Assembly: GCF_947507565.1 (NCBI RefSeq)
Contig: NC_089189.1
Location: 1,054,001-1,118,000 of the forward strand
Source: Oscarella lobularis
Lineage: Eukaryota; Porifera; Homoscleromorpha; Homosclerophorida; Oscarellidae
Length of the DNA stretch: 64,000 nt
Direction: 5' to 3'
Shown here: piece after piece, positions 53,101 to 62,756 of the stretch
How positions within the stretch are numbered: the stretch's first letter is position 1
How the letters are laid out: each line of letters opens with the position of its first letter
Made by a program: the position numbers and the translations under genes
The notes under the pieces: generated by a model
The model's database searches: none
Seen by the model: only the letters and a program-made list of their open reading frames with translations
Told to the model about the DNA's origin: nothing

Positions 53101-56081
53101 CGGTGAAGTCGGCTTAGGATTTTCCAGTGATCGCATCTCGACGTCGGGATTGCGAACAACGTTCAGAACGGTCTAAAAATGCCTTACAGCAATGCATGAA
53201 ATGAGAAACATCGTCTTACCATTGACTGATTGTTGTATGTCAATGTGAACTGTTTCGCATCGATCAGTTTCACCGGTGTCACGTCGTCTTCGGATTCGGT
53301 ATTTGCCATCTTCCGCAAAGCGTCGCCTTCTGCGTGAAGACGCAGCCTGAATGAGTTGACGTTTATGCTGAGAATAGCCGAGACGCGGCGCTTGCAAGAT
53401 GCTAACGATGAGACGGTCGGACAGGCGTTGCATCGACCGATACCTTTCACATCCCTCAATTCCGTCATGTGCCCGTTCAGGCAATCCCCGCAGACATATT
53501 GGGACGAAAAATCTGTGACGCTGGCGACCGTTGCTCCCTCGACTGTTGCAGCAGCCGAAACAGGCTTCTTGTAGGAAAAGCGGACTCCCTCGACAGGGGT
53601 TTTCGAGCGCTCAATGCGAGCGTTGTGTTTCGGAGTTGTCAACGTGTTTTCTCCGCCGAACTCTTTTACCATGAGACCGCTGAAGTCGTAGCACTGTCCG
53701 ATTTCGACCGTGTTGACGTGGATCGCCCACAGATTCACAGTGGCTTTTCCCGTGGGGTCCTCGACCGTAATCGTTTGAACGGGTGTTCCAGACATCGTAG
53801 CTGTAGGAGATTGGACGTTGACGACGCCGGCGGAAAAAGAGACTTTCGTGTATGGTAGAAGTCCGTCGAGCTCGCTGAGAACAATCTTTTGCGGTCCGGC
53901 ATCCTTGGCGGCAATCGATAATGATGTCTGGTTCGAAAAGACGCGAGGCGATCTCCAGACGGCGGTTCCATCTGTTATCATGACTTCCATGTCGTCTCCG
54001 GAACGTGACGGTTGAACAACGGCGTTCGAAAAGTTGACTGGGCGACCGTTCTGCGCAAGATCGCGAATCTTTTCGGCTTTTTTGGGGCTGAAGCCGACAA
54101 ACCGCTTTCGACCCGACTCGTCTCCCAAATAACCGTCAAAAAATTTTTTGCCCGGTGAATCTTCGAGACCCGAGAAAACTTCGATTACTCCGTGAACGCT
54201 CGCCTTATATCCTAAAAAGGAGAATACATACGTGTATATCGCAATAGACGATGTAGCTTACCACTTTGCTGTGGGAAGATATCAGACAGAGTATCGAATT
54301 CTTGCGGGCGCGGCCTCTTTCGCGGCGACGACTTCGTAGGGGAGTGTTGTGCCGACATGACTTGAAAAAATGTCGACGCAGAGATCTAACAAAAATTCTA
54401 GATACAGCAACTACGAGTGGCTGTCGTTGGGCTCACCGATACGTTGGCGTAAAAGACAAAAAGAAGAAACAAACTGTTCGTCCTCATCAACTGACGAAAA
54501 GAGAAGCAGTAGCTGGCAAAAGAATCAGCTATATACGGCGAACGCAGCAGTAACGATCGACTTACATCAGAAGCGATTCGCAAAACAGCGATAAACAAAA
54601 AGAGGCAATGAGAGCTCTATCGATCAAGAGTTCGAACGAAATTGTCGCGAAGCAGCGCCGCAAACTCACCGTCGCTTCGCAAAAGAAAACGAAGAGCAAT
54701 TCGTGAACGCCGCAAACGCAACGCAGCGGGCGGCGAAACAACAAAGGACGGCTGCGAAAACTGTCGATCAGATCGGTGCGCGCGAGGCAACAAAATCGGC
54801 TCACCGCGCGAAGCCAATGAGAGTCGCAAAAGGATGCGAAGAGCAATTCGAAGTAATCGCAAAGGAAACAGAGCGAACAGCGCGAGCAGAGGACCGATTG
54901 CGGAAAGTGTCGCGAGAAGGGGGGGTGCGCGAGGCAACTAAATTGGCTCAGCGTGGCAAGCCAATGAGAGACCGAGCAGCAATCATGTGATCGTCATTTG
55001 ACCAATGGTCTTCCCCGATGACGCGTCCCGGAAGTTGCCCCTGCGGCCCTCGAACCGCAAAACGCGCAAAACGGCGTGAAAACGTCCTCGACAGCGTCCT
55101 TTGCGCGAAAAACCGAATGAGAAAATACATCTTCGCAAATGGTAACTGTCTAATCGACGGTCAGTTGCGCGGAAAGGCGAAAGCAAAAGAGGGCGTAAAC
55201 CGGCTACACCCTCTGCGAGCGAAATCTAATTACGCCACAGATCGCTCGCGAATCTCGCGCAAACGACTATCGCGAGCGAAAGCGAGCGGTCTACGCGCCA
55301 AACGCACACGCGAAAAGCGAACGCGAGTTCGACCCAAAAAAAGGCGCGCAGGAGCCGCACCAGCAACTCCCCGATCCGCACTCCGCGACAACCGCGATCC
55401 CCCGATCGGGGCGCCGCGACAAAGCGACCGGCGTTACCACTCCGCCGGACCTCGAAAATTGTGCTCGTGCGGCGACGCGGTGCAAAAGCGCTTCGTGCGG
55501 TCGAAGTAGCGTTTAGAAATTTGCACTTGTGCTCTTAGTAGTATAGAAAGAAAGGGGTTAGTAACGCTAACTCTGCGGAAGTGTTCCGAGAAACCGGCAC
55601 GATTCCTTGCAATCTCCCTCGAAGTCCTCGCTGGTCTGTAGTTGTGGGTACTGTACAGCGCTCTCTCTACCAAGGCACGGGGGGGTCTACTAAAAGGTTT
55701 CACCTTGCACGTTTCCCTACAGAAACTTTCGTTGCGAAAGATTCGCGGCTTTTGGCAAAGACTCGAGCACTTAGAGAGAGACGTCTACTGTAAACGGGGC
55801 GCAATTGATCGATCGCGGCGTCCCTGTCGCGCTCACCTGTCGCTTCATTAGGCTTTTGGATTCCTACAATAAAACAGTCATCGCCTGTTCGTACGATCGC
55901 GGATTCTTCGACGTACGTCCTTGTACTTCGTTATGCAGTGGCCGAAGCAACGCGTTTCGTTTTCGGCGTTTTCGACGGCTTCGCTGAAGGATTCGGTCGG
56001 CGAGACGGCGAAAGCCGTCGCGGCGGCTAGACAAATAGCGATCGAAAAGTAGCTGGAGCGTTGTGGAGAAGCACAGAGCAT
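44104..56081 (-). CDS. Receptor tyrosine kinase copy A, about 20 exons, with a Helitron in its third intron
   Basis: Exon 1 (56081-55917) encodes a signal peptide (SSYFSIAICLAAATAFA) and CFGHC. Exon 2 (55769-55704) and exon 3 (55650-55572) are Cys-rich (CSSLCQKPR, FCRETC, DCKESC). Exon 4 (47710-47565) begins the part left of the Helitron. The next exons look like fibronectin-III-type beta domains (FLRWDSNNDHAW, DLLPGCKITVEV). A Thr-rich stalk near 46110-46205 (ATTTTATTTATT) and a transmembrane helix (residues of FPLVIVVSVGVSVLVVVLIV) follow. The kinase has GEGFFGVV, VACKMLK, HRDLACRN, SDFGLTRA, LPLRWMS and DVWSFGVVMWE, all expected for an active tyrosine kinase. Stop at 44104-44106. Exon phases agree across the Helitron-bearing intron, so splicing could still join exons 3 and 4. 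The fibronectin-III call is inference from spacing of W, L and Y residues. Confidence 0.8.
47739..47771 (-). other. Helitron 3' terminus: 10-bp stem hairpin and CTAG
   Basis: AATACCCGGC (47749-47758) pairs perfectly with GCCGGGTATT (47762-47771) around a 3-base loop. Six bases beyond, on the minus strand, lies the terminal CTAG. This is the canonical rolling-circle termination signal of Helitrons. Confidence 0.92.
47815..52362 (-). CDS. Helitron Rep-helicase (rolling-circle replication initiator fused to Pif1-type helicase), 1,515 aa
   Basis: A single uninterrupted frame from ATG 52362. A basic, Ser/Pro-rich N terminus precedes a zinc-finger-like motif (CEHC at residues 153-156, CC at 169-170). 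The Helitron-like N and Rep region has the HUH motif in GLPHIHLLTW (residues about 587-596) and the double-Tyr motif KYICKYVHKG near 729. The helicase has Walker A (APGGTGKT, about 1088), Walker B (IVWDECTM, about 1170), LLLAGDFRQTLPIVPRG, TINKAQGQTL and FYVACSR near the C terminus. The Rep domain should nick and join single-stranded ends, and the helicase unwinds the donor strand. No stop or frameshift is present over 4.5 kb. The stop lies 76 bp before the element's 3' end. Confidence 0.96.
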   Translation of the reverse strand: MPRKRKYSSEPRSAKRRRASHHASSIVPTPAEDSPPSTSATIHEYSPPLSSPSCTPPSSSSSHAPLCPPILHAEPSSEAAAPSHSPPNHDTLSRPLPRRRVQERASRIQSARGSASSHQRRNRRTFSFSKAAFAYDPALSFDFGNIGGMDYACEHCGAKKWLREPPSMCCSNGKVILQPLPQPPILLKRLLCNTDPQSIRFRSHTRAYNSCFQMTSFGAKNIVRYPGYMPTFKIQGQVYHSVGSVTPPSHQQPCFLQIYFIENYEQQALRRVAVQSDAVRHIIDRTLLAQLQSMLHIVNPYIRDFKTAFEKGLINDSHKIVIRADKRPPGQHPRRYNAPSCSEIAALLINENAGHRDIVLHAKDDKIHRVSETNRAYDSWQYPLLFPRGEDGYHLETYLSNPQTKRPTSKKMSPLQFYAYRLMQRENEFNILHRSGPLSHQFIVDAYAKIESERLSFIRYSQDTLRVDKYSRLRDTVHRADDVESIGRTVVLPSTFTGSPRYMHERFQDTMTYVRKFGAPDLFTTMTCNPRCSEIENELFEGQSPADRQDITARVFKQKVEKLMDLMDHKEIFGKVRCHAYAIEWQKRGLPHIHLLTWLYEKVRPDDIDKVISAELPDPEADPILYELVKKHMVHGPCGERNMSSPCMENGRCTKKYPRDFASETQTGENGYPLYRRRSPDQGGNTAELSPGRTVDNRWIVPYNPFLLRTFKCHINVEISNSVKSVKYICKYVHKGQDMAVFGVRPQDTNDEITCFQAARYISTNEAVWRICAFPIHHHHPAVQKLHVHLENGQRVTFNAENAADQAEQPPKTTLTEFFALCQKDAFARTLLYVDVPKYYTWQSKSWRRRQRGQCVEGYPLIYESDCLGRVYTVHPNDTECYHLRLLLHTVRGPTSFEALRTFNETVYPTYQEACKHRGLLESDDHWHNALTEAAVSQMPRNLRDMFAIMLHMCSVADPPALWEAHKEPMSEDFLHRRRQLLSQNDLPFSDILFNQALIYIEDKLLSFPSGKPLSHYGIQSPDRSSQGIADNTPQEILAELSYNLREMNHIIETRTPTLSPDQHEAYDAICSNITETDQPLTGRIIFLDAPGGTGKTYLLNLLLAKVRASGQIALAVASSGIAATLLQGGKTAHSTFKLPLDLSKEDHPSCNIERGTVKARLLQRTKLIVWDECTMTHRRALEALDRTLRDIRQNDTLMGGLTLLLAGDFRQTLPIVPRGTRLDQLQASLKASRTLWPTVRTLHLRTNMRVHLENDVLAGQYADLLLRIGNGEIPTDECNFLEIPYGNPIYSPEQLENAVFPDLAANFTDQSWLSKRAILAPTNDAIATINDSLLDQIPTELKEYPSMDTPVDDDGAVLFPTELLNSLDPPGFPPHILRLKKGVPVILLRNLDAPKLCNGTKLIIHELRHNVIEAIIALGQHQGQHVFIFRIPLIPTDTTIPFRRLQFPIRLSFAMTINKAQGQTLDIVGLSLLTHCFSHGQFYVACSRVHSPHNLYVLTHDNKTKNIVYHEIFH
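52363..52959. other. Spacer between the two Helitron genes
   Basis: About 0.6 kb between the Rep-helicase start and the RPA-like stop, both on the minus strand. It should hold the helicase promoter and RPA 3' end. TTTGCTTGCTCAGACGACAC and other non-repeated sequence; no further frame or TATA box that I can support. Confidence 0.4.
52960..54358 (-). CDS. Helitron RPA-like single-strand DNA-binding protein, three exons
   Basis: Exon 1 54358-54262 (MSAQHSPTKSSPRKRPRP...), intron 54261-54212, exon 2 54211-53220, intron 53219-53173, exon 3 53172-52960. Introns begin GTAAG and end TTTTAG, and phases match, giving roughly 430 aa. Exon 2 holds OB-fold-like stretches (VQTITVEDPTGKATVNLWAI is typical of an RPA-type OB fold) and a C4-type zinc ribbon (CGDCLNGHMTELRDVKGIGR, then CNAC) as in the large RPA subunit. 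RPA-like genes are known passengers of plant and some animal Helitrons and presumably protect single-stranded intermediates. The short tail in exon 3 is Pro/Asn-rich then acidic. A 5' start further upstream is unlikely because stops precede. Confidence 0.85.
54359..55530. other. Helitron 5' subterminal region without a convincing gene; internal repeat
   Basis: About 1.2 kb rich in GCGAAA, CGCGAA and AAACGC motifs. A roughly 44-bp segment (GCGCGAGGCAACAAAATCGG... then AAGCCAATGAGAG) occurs at about 54779-54823 and, diverged, at 54928-54972. Frames here are Arg/Lys-rich on one strand and Leu/Phe-rich on the other, as biased composition produces, so I call no gene. Confidence 0.5.
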
Positions 56082-56200
56082 TGTTGGACCGACGGACGAC
56101 GAGGAAGCTAAGGGGGCAAATTTGATTAGCCACGAACAATATTAGCGTGCTACATTTATACATGATAAATGTCTTGGCTCTAATTAAATTGTTCTAGAGC

Positions 56201-56208
56201 TATAAAAG
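56201..56208 (+). promoter_or_regulatory. TATA box between RTK copy A and the sulfatase fragment
   Basis: TATAAAAG within CTAGAGCTATAAAAGGAAC, oriented toward the sulfatase fragment. The same box stands at 62695 in the other module. It was probably the promoter of the sulfatase before truncation. Confidence 0.5.
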
Positions 56209-56265
56209 GAACGTCAAACGTCGGCGAGAAAAGCATCAAATAACTAATCACACTAAATTAATTAC

Positions 56266-56945
56266 GAAGGAATACAAAATCGAACTCTGGTCATATTACG
56301 GACCGGCGTTGGGTTCCCTAGTCCTAGGCGGCGAGCAGGGTCCGTTTAAGTGCGGTATAAAGAGACTACGTACGAAGGCGGAGTGCGCGAGCCCGTCATA
56401 TTCTGGTGGCCTTCCGTTATACGTCCGGGAGGCGTGTCGCAAGCTCTAGCGAGCTTTCCGACGGTGCTCAACTTGGCAGGCAATAAAATCGGTTATACTA
56501 GACGGCTATGACATAACTGACCTACTAACGGAGAAATCGAAGGAGAGTCCTCGATTACAGTGGGAAATATCTGATGGCCGCTCGTAGTGGACCCTATAAG
56601 GCTCACTTTTGGACTATGGGGAGTCACTGCAAGTCGACCTATACGGACTCGGATTGCTGGAGCGAGACGAAGCTCGCCTATCACGATCCTCCCCTGCTGT
56701 TCAACGTGAATGCGGATCCGAAGGAAAGGCATCCGTTGACGACGTCGCAATCTCCGTACGACGAAGATCTCGAGAAGATTGTCAGTTTAGTGAGGCGGCA
56801 CAACGAGACGATGACGTTCGGTCCGCCGCAAATCGGCGCTCACGGACACGATCCCAATAATTTTCCGTGTTGCAGTCTTTCGTGCACGGCCGAGACCATC
56901 CTGCTGCAAATGCAAGAACAGTAGAAATTATTTCGAAATTTTCTA
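56266..56945 (+). pseudogene. Sulfatase C-terminal fragment, pseudogene copy 2
   Basis: Matches the intact sulfatase from about 42786 (GAAGGAATACAAAATC) to the stop. The N-terminal half, including the CSPSR catalytic signature, is absent. Deletions and insertions break the frame near 56300, 56355, 56450-56480 and 56550. The segment from 56574 (MAARSGPYKAHFW) to 56924 remains open, with one altered frame near the end (CCSLSCTAET). It should have no sulfatase activity. Confidence 0.92.
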
Positions 56946-57393
56946 AAACCTTTGTTATTTTTCATTCTCTGGCTGTAAAACCTTGTCACTTTCTGGCGAA
57001 AAAGTAAACGCATGTCGCTCCACGATCTCTTTTCTCGAAGTCCAGTGATTTTTTTATTTTCTAATGCACAATCTGCGAAGCACTGACTCTCATGCCTGCC
57101 TCCACTTCTAAGGCTAATCAGAGATAGACACAAGTTAGGGCCTTACACTTAAACGCGCTCGCACGAGATGCCCGAGTGTCCGTGTTCGACGCACAGCAGC
57201 GCTAGGAGAACGAAAAGCAAAGCCAGGAGCCGAGCTAGACGACGAGAGGCGAGAAAGGGACCCGCTTGTTCCTGTCACAAAGAAGACTAAACTAGTGCTA
57301 CGTAGAAGCCATCCTCCTTCGAAACAGGCGTCCTTACCCTCGTCTTTCTCTAGTAACGAAGTCGCGGAGGTCACGTGTCACGTGACGTAGAAA
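56946..57393. other. Intergenic block repeated at 63000-63490
   Basis: CTTGTCACTTTCTG, AAGTAAACGCA, CGACGAGAGGCGAGAAAGGG and GTCACGTGTCA recur in order at 63053-63496. On the minus strand a hydrophobic peptide (RLARLLALLFVLLALLCVEH, around 57170-57240) is open here but frame-shifted in the right-hand copy. CACGTG sites occur at 57372-57385. No gene is certain. Confidence 0.5.
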
Positions 57394-58126
57394 ATGATCA
57401 ACCAAATTCTCTTTCACGTCAAGTCCTTCTTCGGCTTTCAAGGCGGCCAATCTCCGGGCATCTCTATTGCAGATTTTCTAGCGCTAATTTCGACTACCGT
57501 CGCGGCTATATGGAGCAGACAATCGTCAGATATCTTCTCGTCGGTTTCGTAGTGATCGTACTGCTCAATCTGTACTGGAATCTCGTTCTCGATATTGTCG
57601 AGTTGTTGACAGAGGTTTCTAAGATTAAATTTCTTCCTGAAAAGTTCAAATTAGGAACGACGTTGATCGGGAACTTGAGAAAAATGTCGGAAAGCGTTGG
57701 ATGCTGCTTGCCATGGGGGCGGTGCTTCTATCTGCACTGGGAGCGCTGTCTTTCGGCAACGGGCTGATTGTCGGCGTCGCGACGGCACTCGTCGTTGCCG
57801 GCGCGCACGTTCTCGCTGCGGAACAGCTGAAAAGGCTCGACGACCTCTTCGTTTCTCTTGGAAAGAAGTTTGAGCGCTTACGCGACGCTATCGACGAGCT
57901 CGAGGCCATCTCACGGGACCTCAATACCGTCGTCGTTCGTTGTCAGGATCTCGTCGACCGTACGAGACCCATGTTCGTCGCGTTCGCGCGAGCCGAAGGC
58001 GCTCTTTGACCAATTGAACTGTCTCAGTTTGAGCATAGATTGAGTGGCCGCTCGCTCTGCCAGCACATCAAAACGGCAATGAAAAGAGTCGACGAAGTGA
58101 AATACGTTGCGTTCGATGATCTTTGA
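57394..58126 (+). pseudogene. Decayed copy of the helical-hairpin gene
   Basis: Starts ATG 57394 (MINQILFHVKSFFGFQGG), parallel to the start at 32715 (MKFSRILSYVKTFFITLLRG). A stop follows after about 50 codons (VSSVS-stop region near 57546). The hydrophobic hairpin (WMLLAMGAVLLSALGALSFG, about 57698-57758) and the second helix (LKRLDDLFVSLGKKFERLRD) are in other frames. The last codons (RVDEVKYVAFDDL-stop) correspond to the end of the 32715 gene. Several frame changes and a shortened first helix show it is non-functional. It stands between the sulfatase fragment and RTK copy B. Confidence 0.75.
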
Positions 58127-58494
58127 AGTCAGTTGACTGATAACACACGAATATATCTTTTGTGTAATGACTCTTACATAAAACCTGTTCGTTATTGACA
58201 TTCTCATTGGACTTGCGTTTTCAAATGATCATTGATCCTCCCGCTTGAGCTGAATTACTGCATATGAGAAACCTGTTACTCCTACGCCTCTACTAAAAAA
58301 AAAAATTAATGAATCCGTCCAAAATATAGCCATCACAAAACCGTCCAGTGACTAACCTCATGTCGTCGCCCTCTTCGAATCGTAAGAAATGAAACTCTCC
58401 GTCTAAAAGTTTATAATATCGCGGCTTCAAAAACCTGTTTCACGAGCGAGGTCGCTATCGAGTTCTGTAAAGTAATATATAGAAAAGAAGGAGA
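58127..58494. other. Intergenic region
   Basis: AT-rich, between the 3' ends of the decayed helical gene and RTK copy B. The bases TTTCACGAGCGAGGTC near 58438 match 44016 downstream of RTK copy A. No gene seen. Confidence 0.45.
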
Positions 58495-61400
58495 CTAGGA
58501 ATCGTCAGCGTCGTCGTTTGAGCCAGGTACTTCCTGCATCATAATCGTCGCAGCGCCGGAGACGATTGCATCTTTTCCAGCGTCTGCCTCCATCTCGCCC
58601 AACTCGGTTCCGGCCAATTCAAGATCCCACATCTTGCAGGAAGAGCTAAAATCGAGCTGGAGGTACCTCGTCGGCTGCTCTTCTTCGAGCAGTTTTCCCA
58701 GGTTCTTGGCAAGAAGGCTGAACGCCGGACGACTCTCCGGCTCGGTGCACCAACATTTTGACATCATGTCATACCTAGGAGAGGACATTTTATACTAGAG
58801 AGGGAATCAAAGGTGCACCGCTCACAGTTCTTCCGAGCAATTGTCCGGCCGTTCTAGACGCCCGCCCGTGCGTAGATGAGACAGAAGATCCTTTGTTGAA
58901 ACGGAGGAATAGGGAAAACTACCTGTAATTCAAAATAGAATTTAAGAAAATTCACCAAGCGAGCGCACCTAGAGTGCATATTTCCCACATGACGACCCCA
59001 AAAGACCATCTAGAAAAAACAAAGACGTCATGAAAAAGATTATACTCCTTTGTTTATTCTCCTTTCGTACGTACACGTCGCTTTGTTCGGTGAAGAGGCG
59101 GTCGGCGATGGCTTCGACGGACATCCATCGAAGGGGAAGACGTCGCGTCGTCTTCTGCGGATATATGCCGTCCTGGTGGACGGCTCGCGTCAGGCCGAAG
59201 TCGGACACTTTGAGTAGCTTTTCGTCGACGACGAGCACGTTTCGGCAGGCCAAGTCCCGGTGAACGAGACCCTTTCCCGACAGATATTCCTAAGAGGAGA
59301 CACGTCGGTCACGATTATAGATACTGGTAGATGAGATTAGACATCAAATCTAGACTTCGTCTATCTCTCACCATTCCCGACGCAATTTGCCAAACGAACG
59401 ACAATAGATCAAGGGAGGTGAATTTGACATGGCGTTCGTCTTCGTTCACTTTGCCACGTATGTCTGCATAAGAATGCGAAGGTCGACGCATACGTAATAT
59501 ATAATCCTAAAAGAAGAACTCAACATTGAACTGAAATTTTCTCCCTTCCTTAAACAAACGTGCCTCGTGGTCACACGCTATTGATTGTTTTCGTTTTTCC
59601 GAAAAGCACTGTAAAAATACATTACATACATACGCATACAGCATATATCACAATATCACTGCACAGTCTTCTTACATGGCCTCTTCCTTTCTTGAGATAA
59701 CTGCTTAGGTCGCCGTGGGAACAGTATTCGACAATCAGGCACACGGGATGGCTTTTCGTTATGCAAGCGATCATGCTCACTACATGTTCGTGTTGCCCAA
59801 TGCGTTTCATCAACTTGATTTCCTCCAATAGCTCCATCTGATCCTCGTACGTCCCCTTTTCTGTAAATGAGAAAATAATTTAATAATTATTCTAAAAACT
59901 TTAATTTTTAAATCCTTAATTAACGATTTTTCTTACAAATAATGCTACATAAACCTACAAAACTCACCTTTAAGCATTTTACAAGCGACCAATGTCCTGA
60001 TCTTTCGGGACGTGCTACTCCGACGCCTCATCGACGGATCGCGTCTCAACTTCATGCTGAGCCTTTTCTGCGTCATAAGCGGCGCCTCCGCTCGGTGACT
60101 CACTTCGGCCCGAAGAACGACGCCGAAGAAACCCTTGCCCATCACGTCGAGCAGTCGCAAGTCCTCGGGCCTGATTTCCCACTCGTCGGGCGGCTCGGAC
60201 GTCGGATCGAACAAGGGCAAGGCCATCGGCGGACGATAGTCGGGCAATTGCATTCGTTTTTCTGCCGCCGTTGAGTAGCGTCGCTTCTCGAGACGGACGT
60301 AGACGACGGCGAAAACGACGATGAGAACGACGACGAGAACGGAGACACCAACGGAGACGACGATAACCAGAGGAAAGTCGGAACTCGCTGCGTCGCCAGT
60401 ATCGTCTAAAAGGATGAACGGGGAGAAAATTCAGGGAGTACAGAAGCGCGAAGGGTATGTGTTAGTCACAACCGGCATCGAATTAGAAGGAGGTATACAT
60501 GCTAACGCTCAATCACTTATTGATGCCATGTGAACCAATGACCAATTACACCTAAATATCAAAACATTACCTTTCTTCGTTTCAGCTTGCGACGTCGGAG
60601 GACCTAAACAGGAGGCAATGCGCTTAGTCAAATAGATGTAATATTCAGTTAGATTACAGGTACTGTGCGTCACGTTCCAATCTATCAACAGCAAACGTTT
60701 GGTCAGATGTCTCACAAAGAACTGCAAAAAAAAGAAAGTATAAAAGGGATTTGCTGAATTTCAGCAAAGCTACCGTCACGTTGATGCGAGCGCAGAGCGG
60801 CTGCCAGGACCAATGGAGATTATCGGTCGTTCTCATTTTCGTATCGTTGAAAGAGCCGTCGGAGGCACTGATTCGGAGAACCATGTCTCTTCGTATTTTG
60901 AATTTGATCGCGAGAGGAACCAGGCGACCGTCCACCTGACTCTCGAGAAACTTGAGCGAATAGTCGAATCGGTTGCAGCGATCGCTTCCTAAGTCTGCAA
61001 AAAAACGAACGCCATTTACTTATTCGAATTAAATAAATAATTGAAAATAGGGGTTTTACGCGGAACGTGAAACGTCACGGAAACGTCGTCTTTTCGGTCG
61101 AAGACGAACGTCTCGTTCTCCACCAACGCGTGCATCTAACAGGACACATCAATGTAATTAAATATAAAAACGTTTATTTCGCCTACGCACTTCCACCGTT
61201 ATCTTACAACCAGGCAGCAGATCATCCAACCAAAATTCGTTAACGTCCTATAATAGAAGTAAAACCACAGTGAATCAAATTAATTAATTAATTAATTAAT
61301 TTTTATGCATACCTGGGGTAGGGGATACCATCGGTCAAAAAAGTGATAGCAATTCGACTTTGCCTTCGCGTGGAGCATCAAGCAAACGTTTCCCTTGATC

Positions 61401-62575
61401 TGTCGCGTGACGTTCCACGCGATTCGTTTGCGCGCTCGCACGTCCGAGCAATCTTCGTCGTCCCATTCGACCCACGACGATCGATTCGAAACGTCGTCGC
61501 GGATCAAATCAACTCGAACGGAATGGGAGAAGTTTCGGCATTGATCGGGAATGCACTCCTCCTTTGCATGACACCTCGTATTCCACGTCTTCGAACACTC
61601 TATATATATACACGCGGGTAATGTGTGAAAGAATAATTCAGTATCACTGAGCACTTGTTCTATAAGGATCCTTAGCCATCGCGTATTTGCCTCTAGGTCC
61701 CTTCCGCTGAAACGGACCGATTTGAAATAGATAACTCGTATTGCATCTCAGGTAGCCGTTGTCCAGTAGCTCCTCTAAATTAATATACTTTCCCTGATAG
61801 TAGAAATCCTCCTCGATTAATTATATGATTAATTATGAACTGTTTTTTTTCTTACGTGCAGTGGAAACAATGGATGCCAATCGCTCTCGCCGACGACGGC
61901 GTACAGCGGCGTAAACCAGGCGTGATCGTTGTTGCTGTCCCAACGCAGAAACGATCCGTTCACTTCGGCGAACTTCATGACGATAAAATCGTCGTTTGCA
62001 TCTGAAGGAGAGTATACATATAGTAAAGAAAGAAAGAAAGGGGTTATTAACGCTAACTCTGCGGAAATGTTCCGAGAAACAGGCACGATTCCTTGCAATC
62101 TCCCTCGAAGTCCTCGCTGGTCTGGAGTTGTGCGTACTGTACAGCGCTCTCTCTCTACCAAGGCACGGGTAGTCTACTAAAAGGTCTCACCTCGCACGTT
62201 TCCCTACAGAAACTTTCGTTGCGAAAGATTCGCGGCTTTTGGCAAAGACTCAAGCACTTAGAGAGAGAAAAAACCGTCGTGACGTAACGGGGCGCGACCG
62301 ATCCATCGATCGATTGCGCGTCCTTGTGCGCTCACCCGTCGTTTCATTAGGCTATTCTACAATAAAACGGTCATCGCCTGTTCGTACGGTCGCCGATTTC
62401 TTCAACGTACGTGCTTGTACTCCGGTATGCAGTAGCCAAAGCACCGCGTTTCGTTTTCGGCGTTTTCGACGGCTTCGCTGAAGGATTCGGTCGGCGAGAC
62501 GGCGAAAGCCGTCGCGGCGGCTAGACAAATAGCGATTGAAAAGTAGCTGGAGCGTTGTGGAGAAGAACAGAGCAT
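58495..62575 (-). CDS. Receptor tyrosine kinase copy B, about 19 exons, without the Helitron
   Basis: This is a paralogue of the 44104-56081 gene with the same exon plan. ATG 62575 gives the same signal peptide (SSYFSIAICLAAATAFAVSP) and CFGYC. The Cys-rich exons read CLSLCQKPR, FCRETC and DCKESC. The intron that holds the Helitron in copy A is about 56 bp here. Beta-domain exons follow (DANDDFIVMKFAEVNGSFLR, then YYQGKYINLEELLDNGYLRC). The Thr-rich stalk exon of copy A is missing: a PPTSQAET exon near 60580-60605 is followed directly by the transmembrane exon. Kinase motifs are GKGFFGVV, VACKMLK, HRDLACRN, SDFGLTRA and LPLRWMS. The stop is at 58495-58497. I found no break in the visible exons, so both receptors are likely expressed proteins. 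Confidence 0.82.
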
Positions 62576-62694
62576 TGTTGGACCGACGGGCGACGAGGAA
62601 GCTAAGGAGGCGAATTTGATTAGCCGCGAACAATTCTAGCATGCTACATTTATACGTGCTAAATGCCTTGGCTCTAATTAAATTGTTCTAGAGC

Positions 62695-62702
62695 TATAAA
62701 AG
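62695..62702 (+). promoter_or_regulatory. TATA box before sulfatase fragment 3
   Basis: TATAAAAG in CTAGAGCTATAAAAGAAAC, the counterpart of the box at 56201. It points toward a sulfatase remnant. Confidence 0.5.
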
Positions 62703-62756
62703 AAACATCAAACGTCGGCGAGAAAAGCATTAAATAACTAATGACACTAAATTAAT

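Larger units (their letters stand above)
47739..55547 (-). mobile_element. Complete autonomous Helitron, 7,809 bp
   Basis: On the minus strand it starts TCTATACTACTAAGAGC (55547 downward) and ends with a hairpin followed by CTAG (47742-47739), matching Helitron rules (5' TC, 3' CTRR). RTK copy B has the same intron without it: joining the bases left of 47739 and right of 55547 gives the copy B sequence except for one AAAG unit. The target lies in an AAAG/CTTT microsatellite, so the exact insertion base is ambiguous; it reads T/T on the minus strand rather than the usual A/T. It carries Rep-helicase and RPA-like genes, both intact by eye, which suggests a recent arrival. Confidence 0.93.

Noticed and set aside
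55018-55509. 163-codon Arg/Lys-rich frame in the Helitron 5' region
   Set aside because: Composition follows the GCGAAA-rich DNA, no domain is visible, and the opposite strand is open too.
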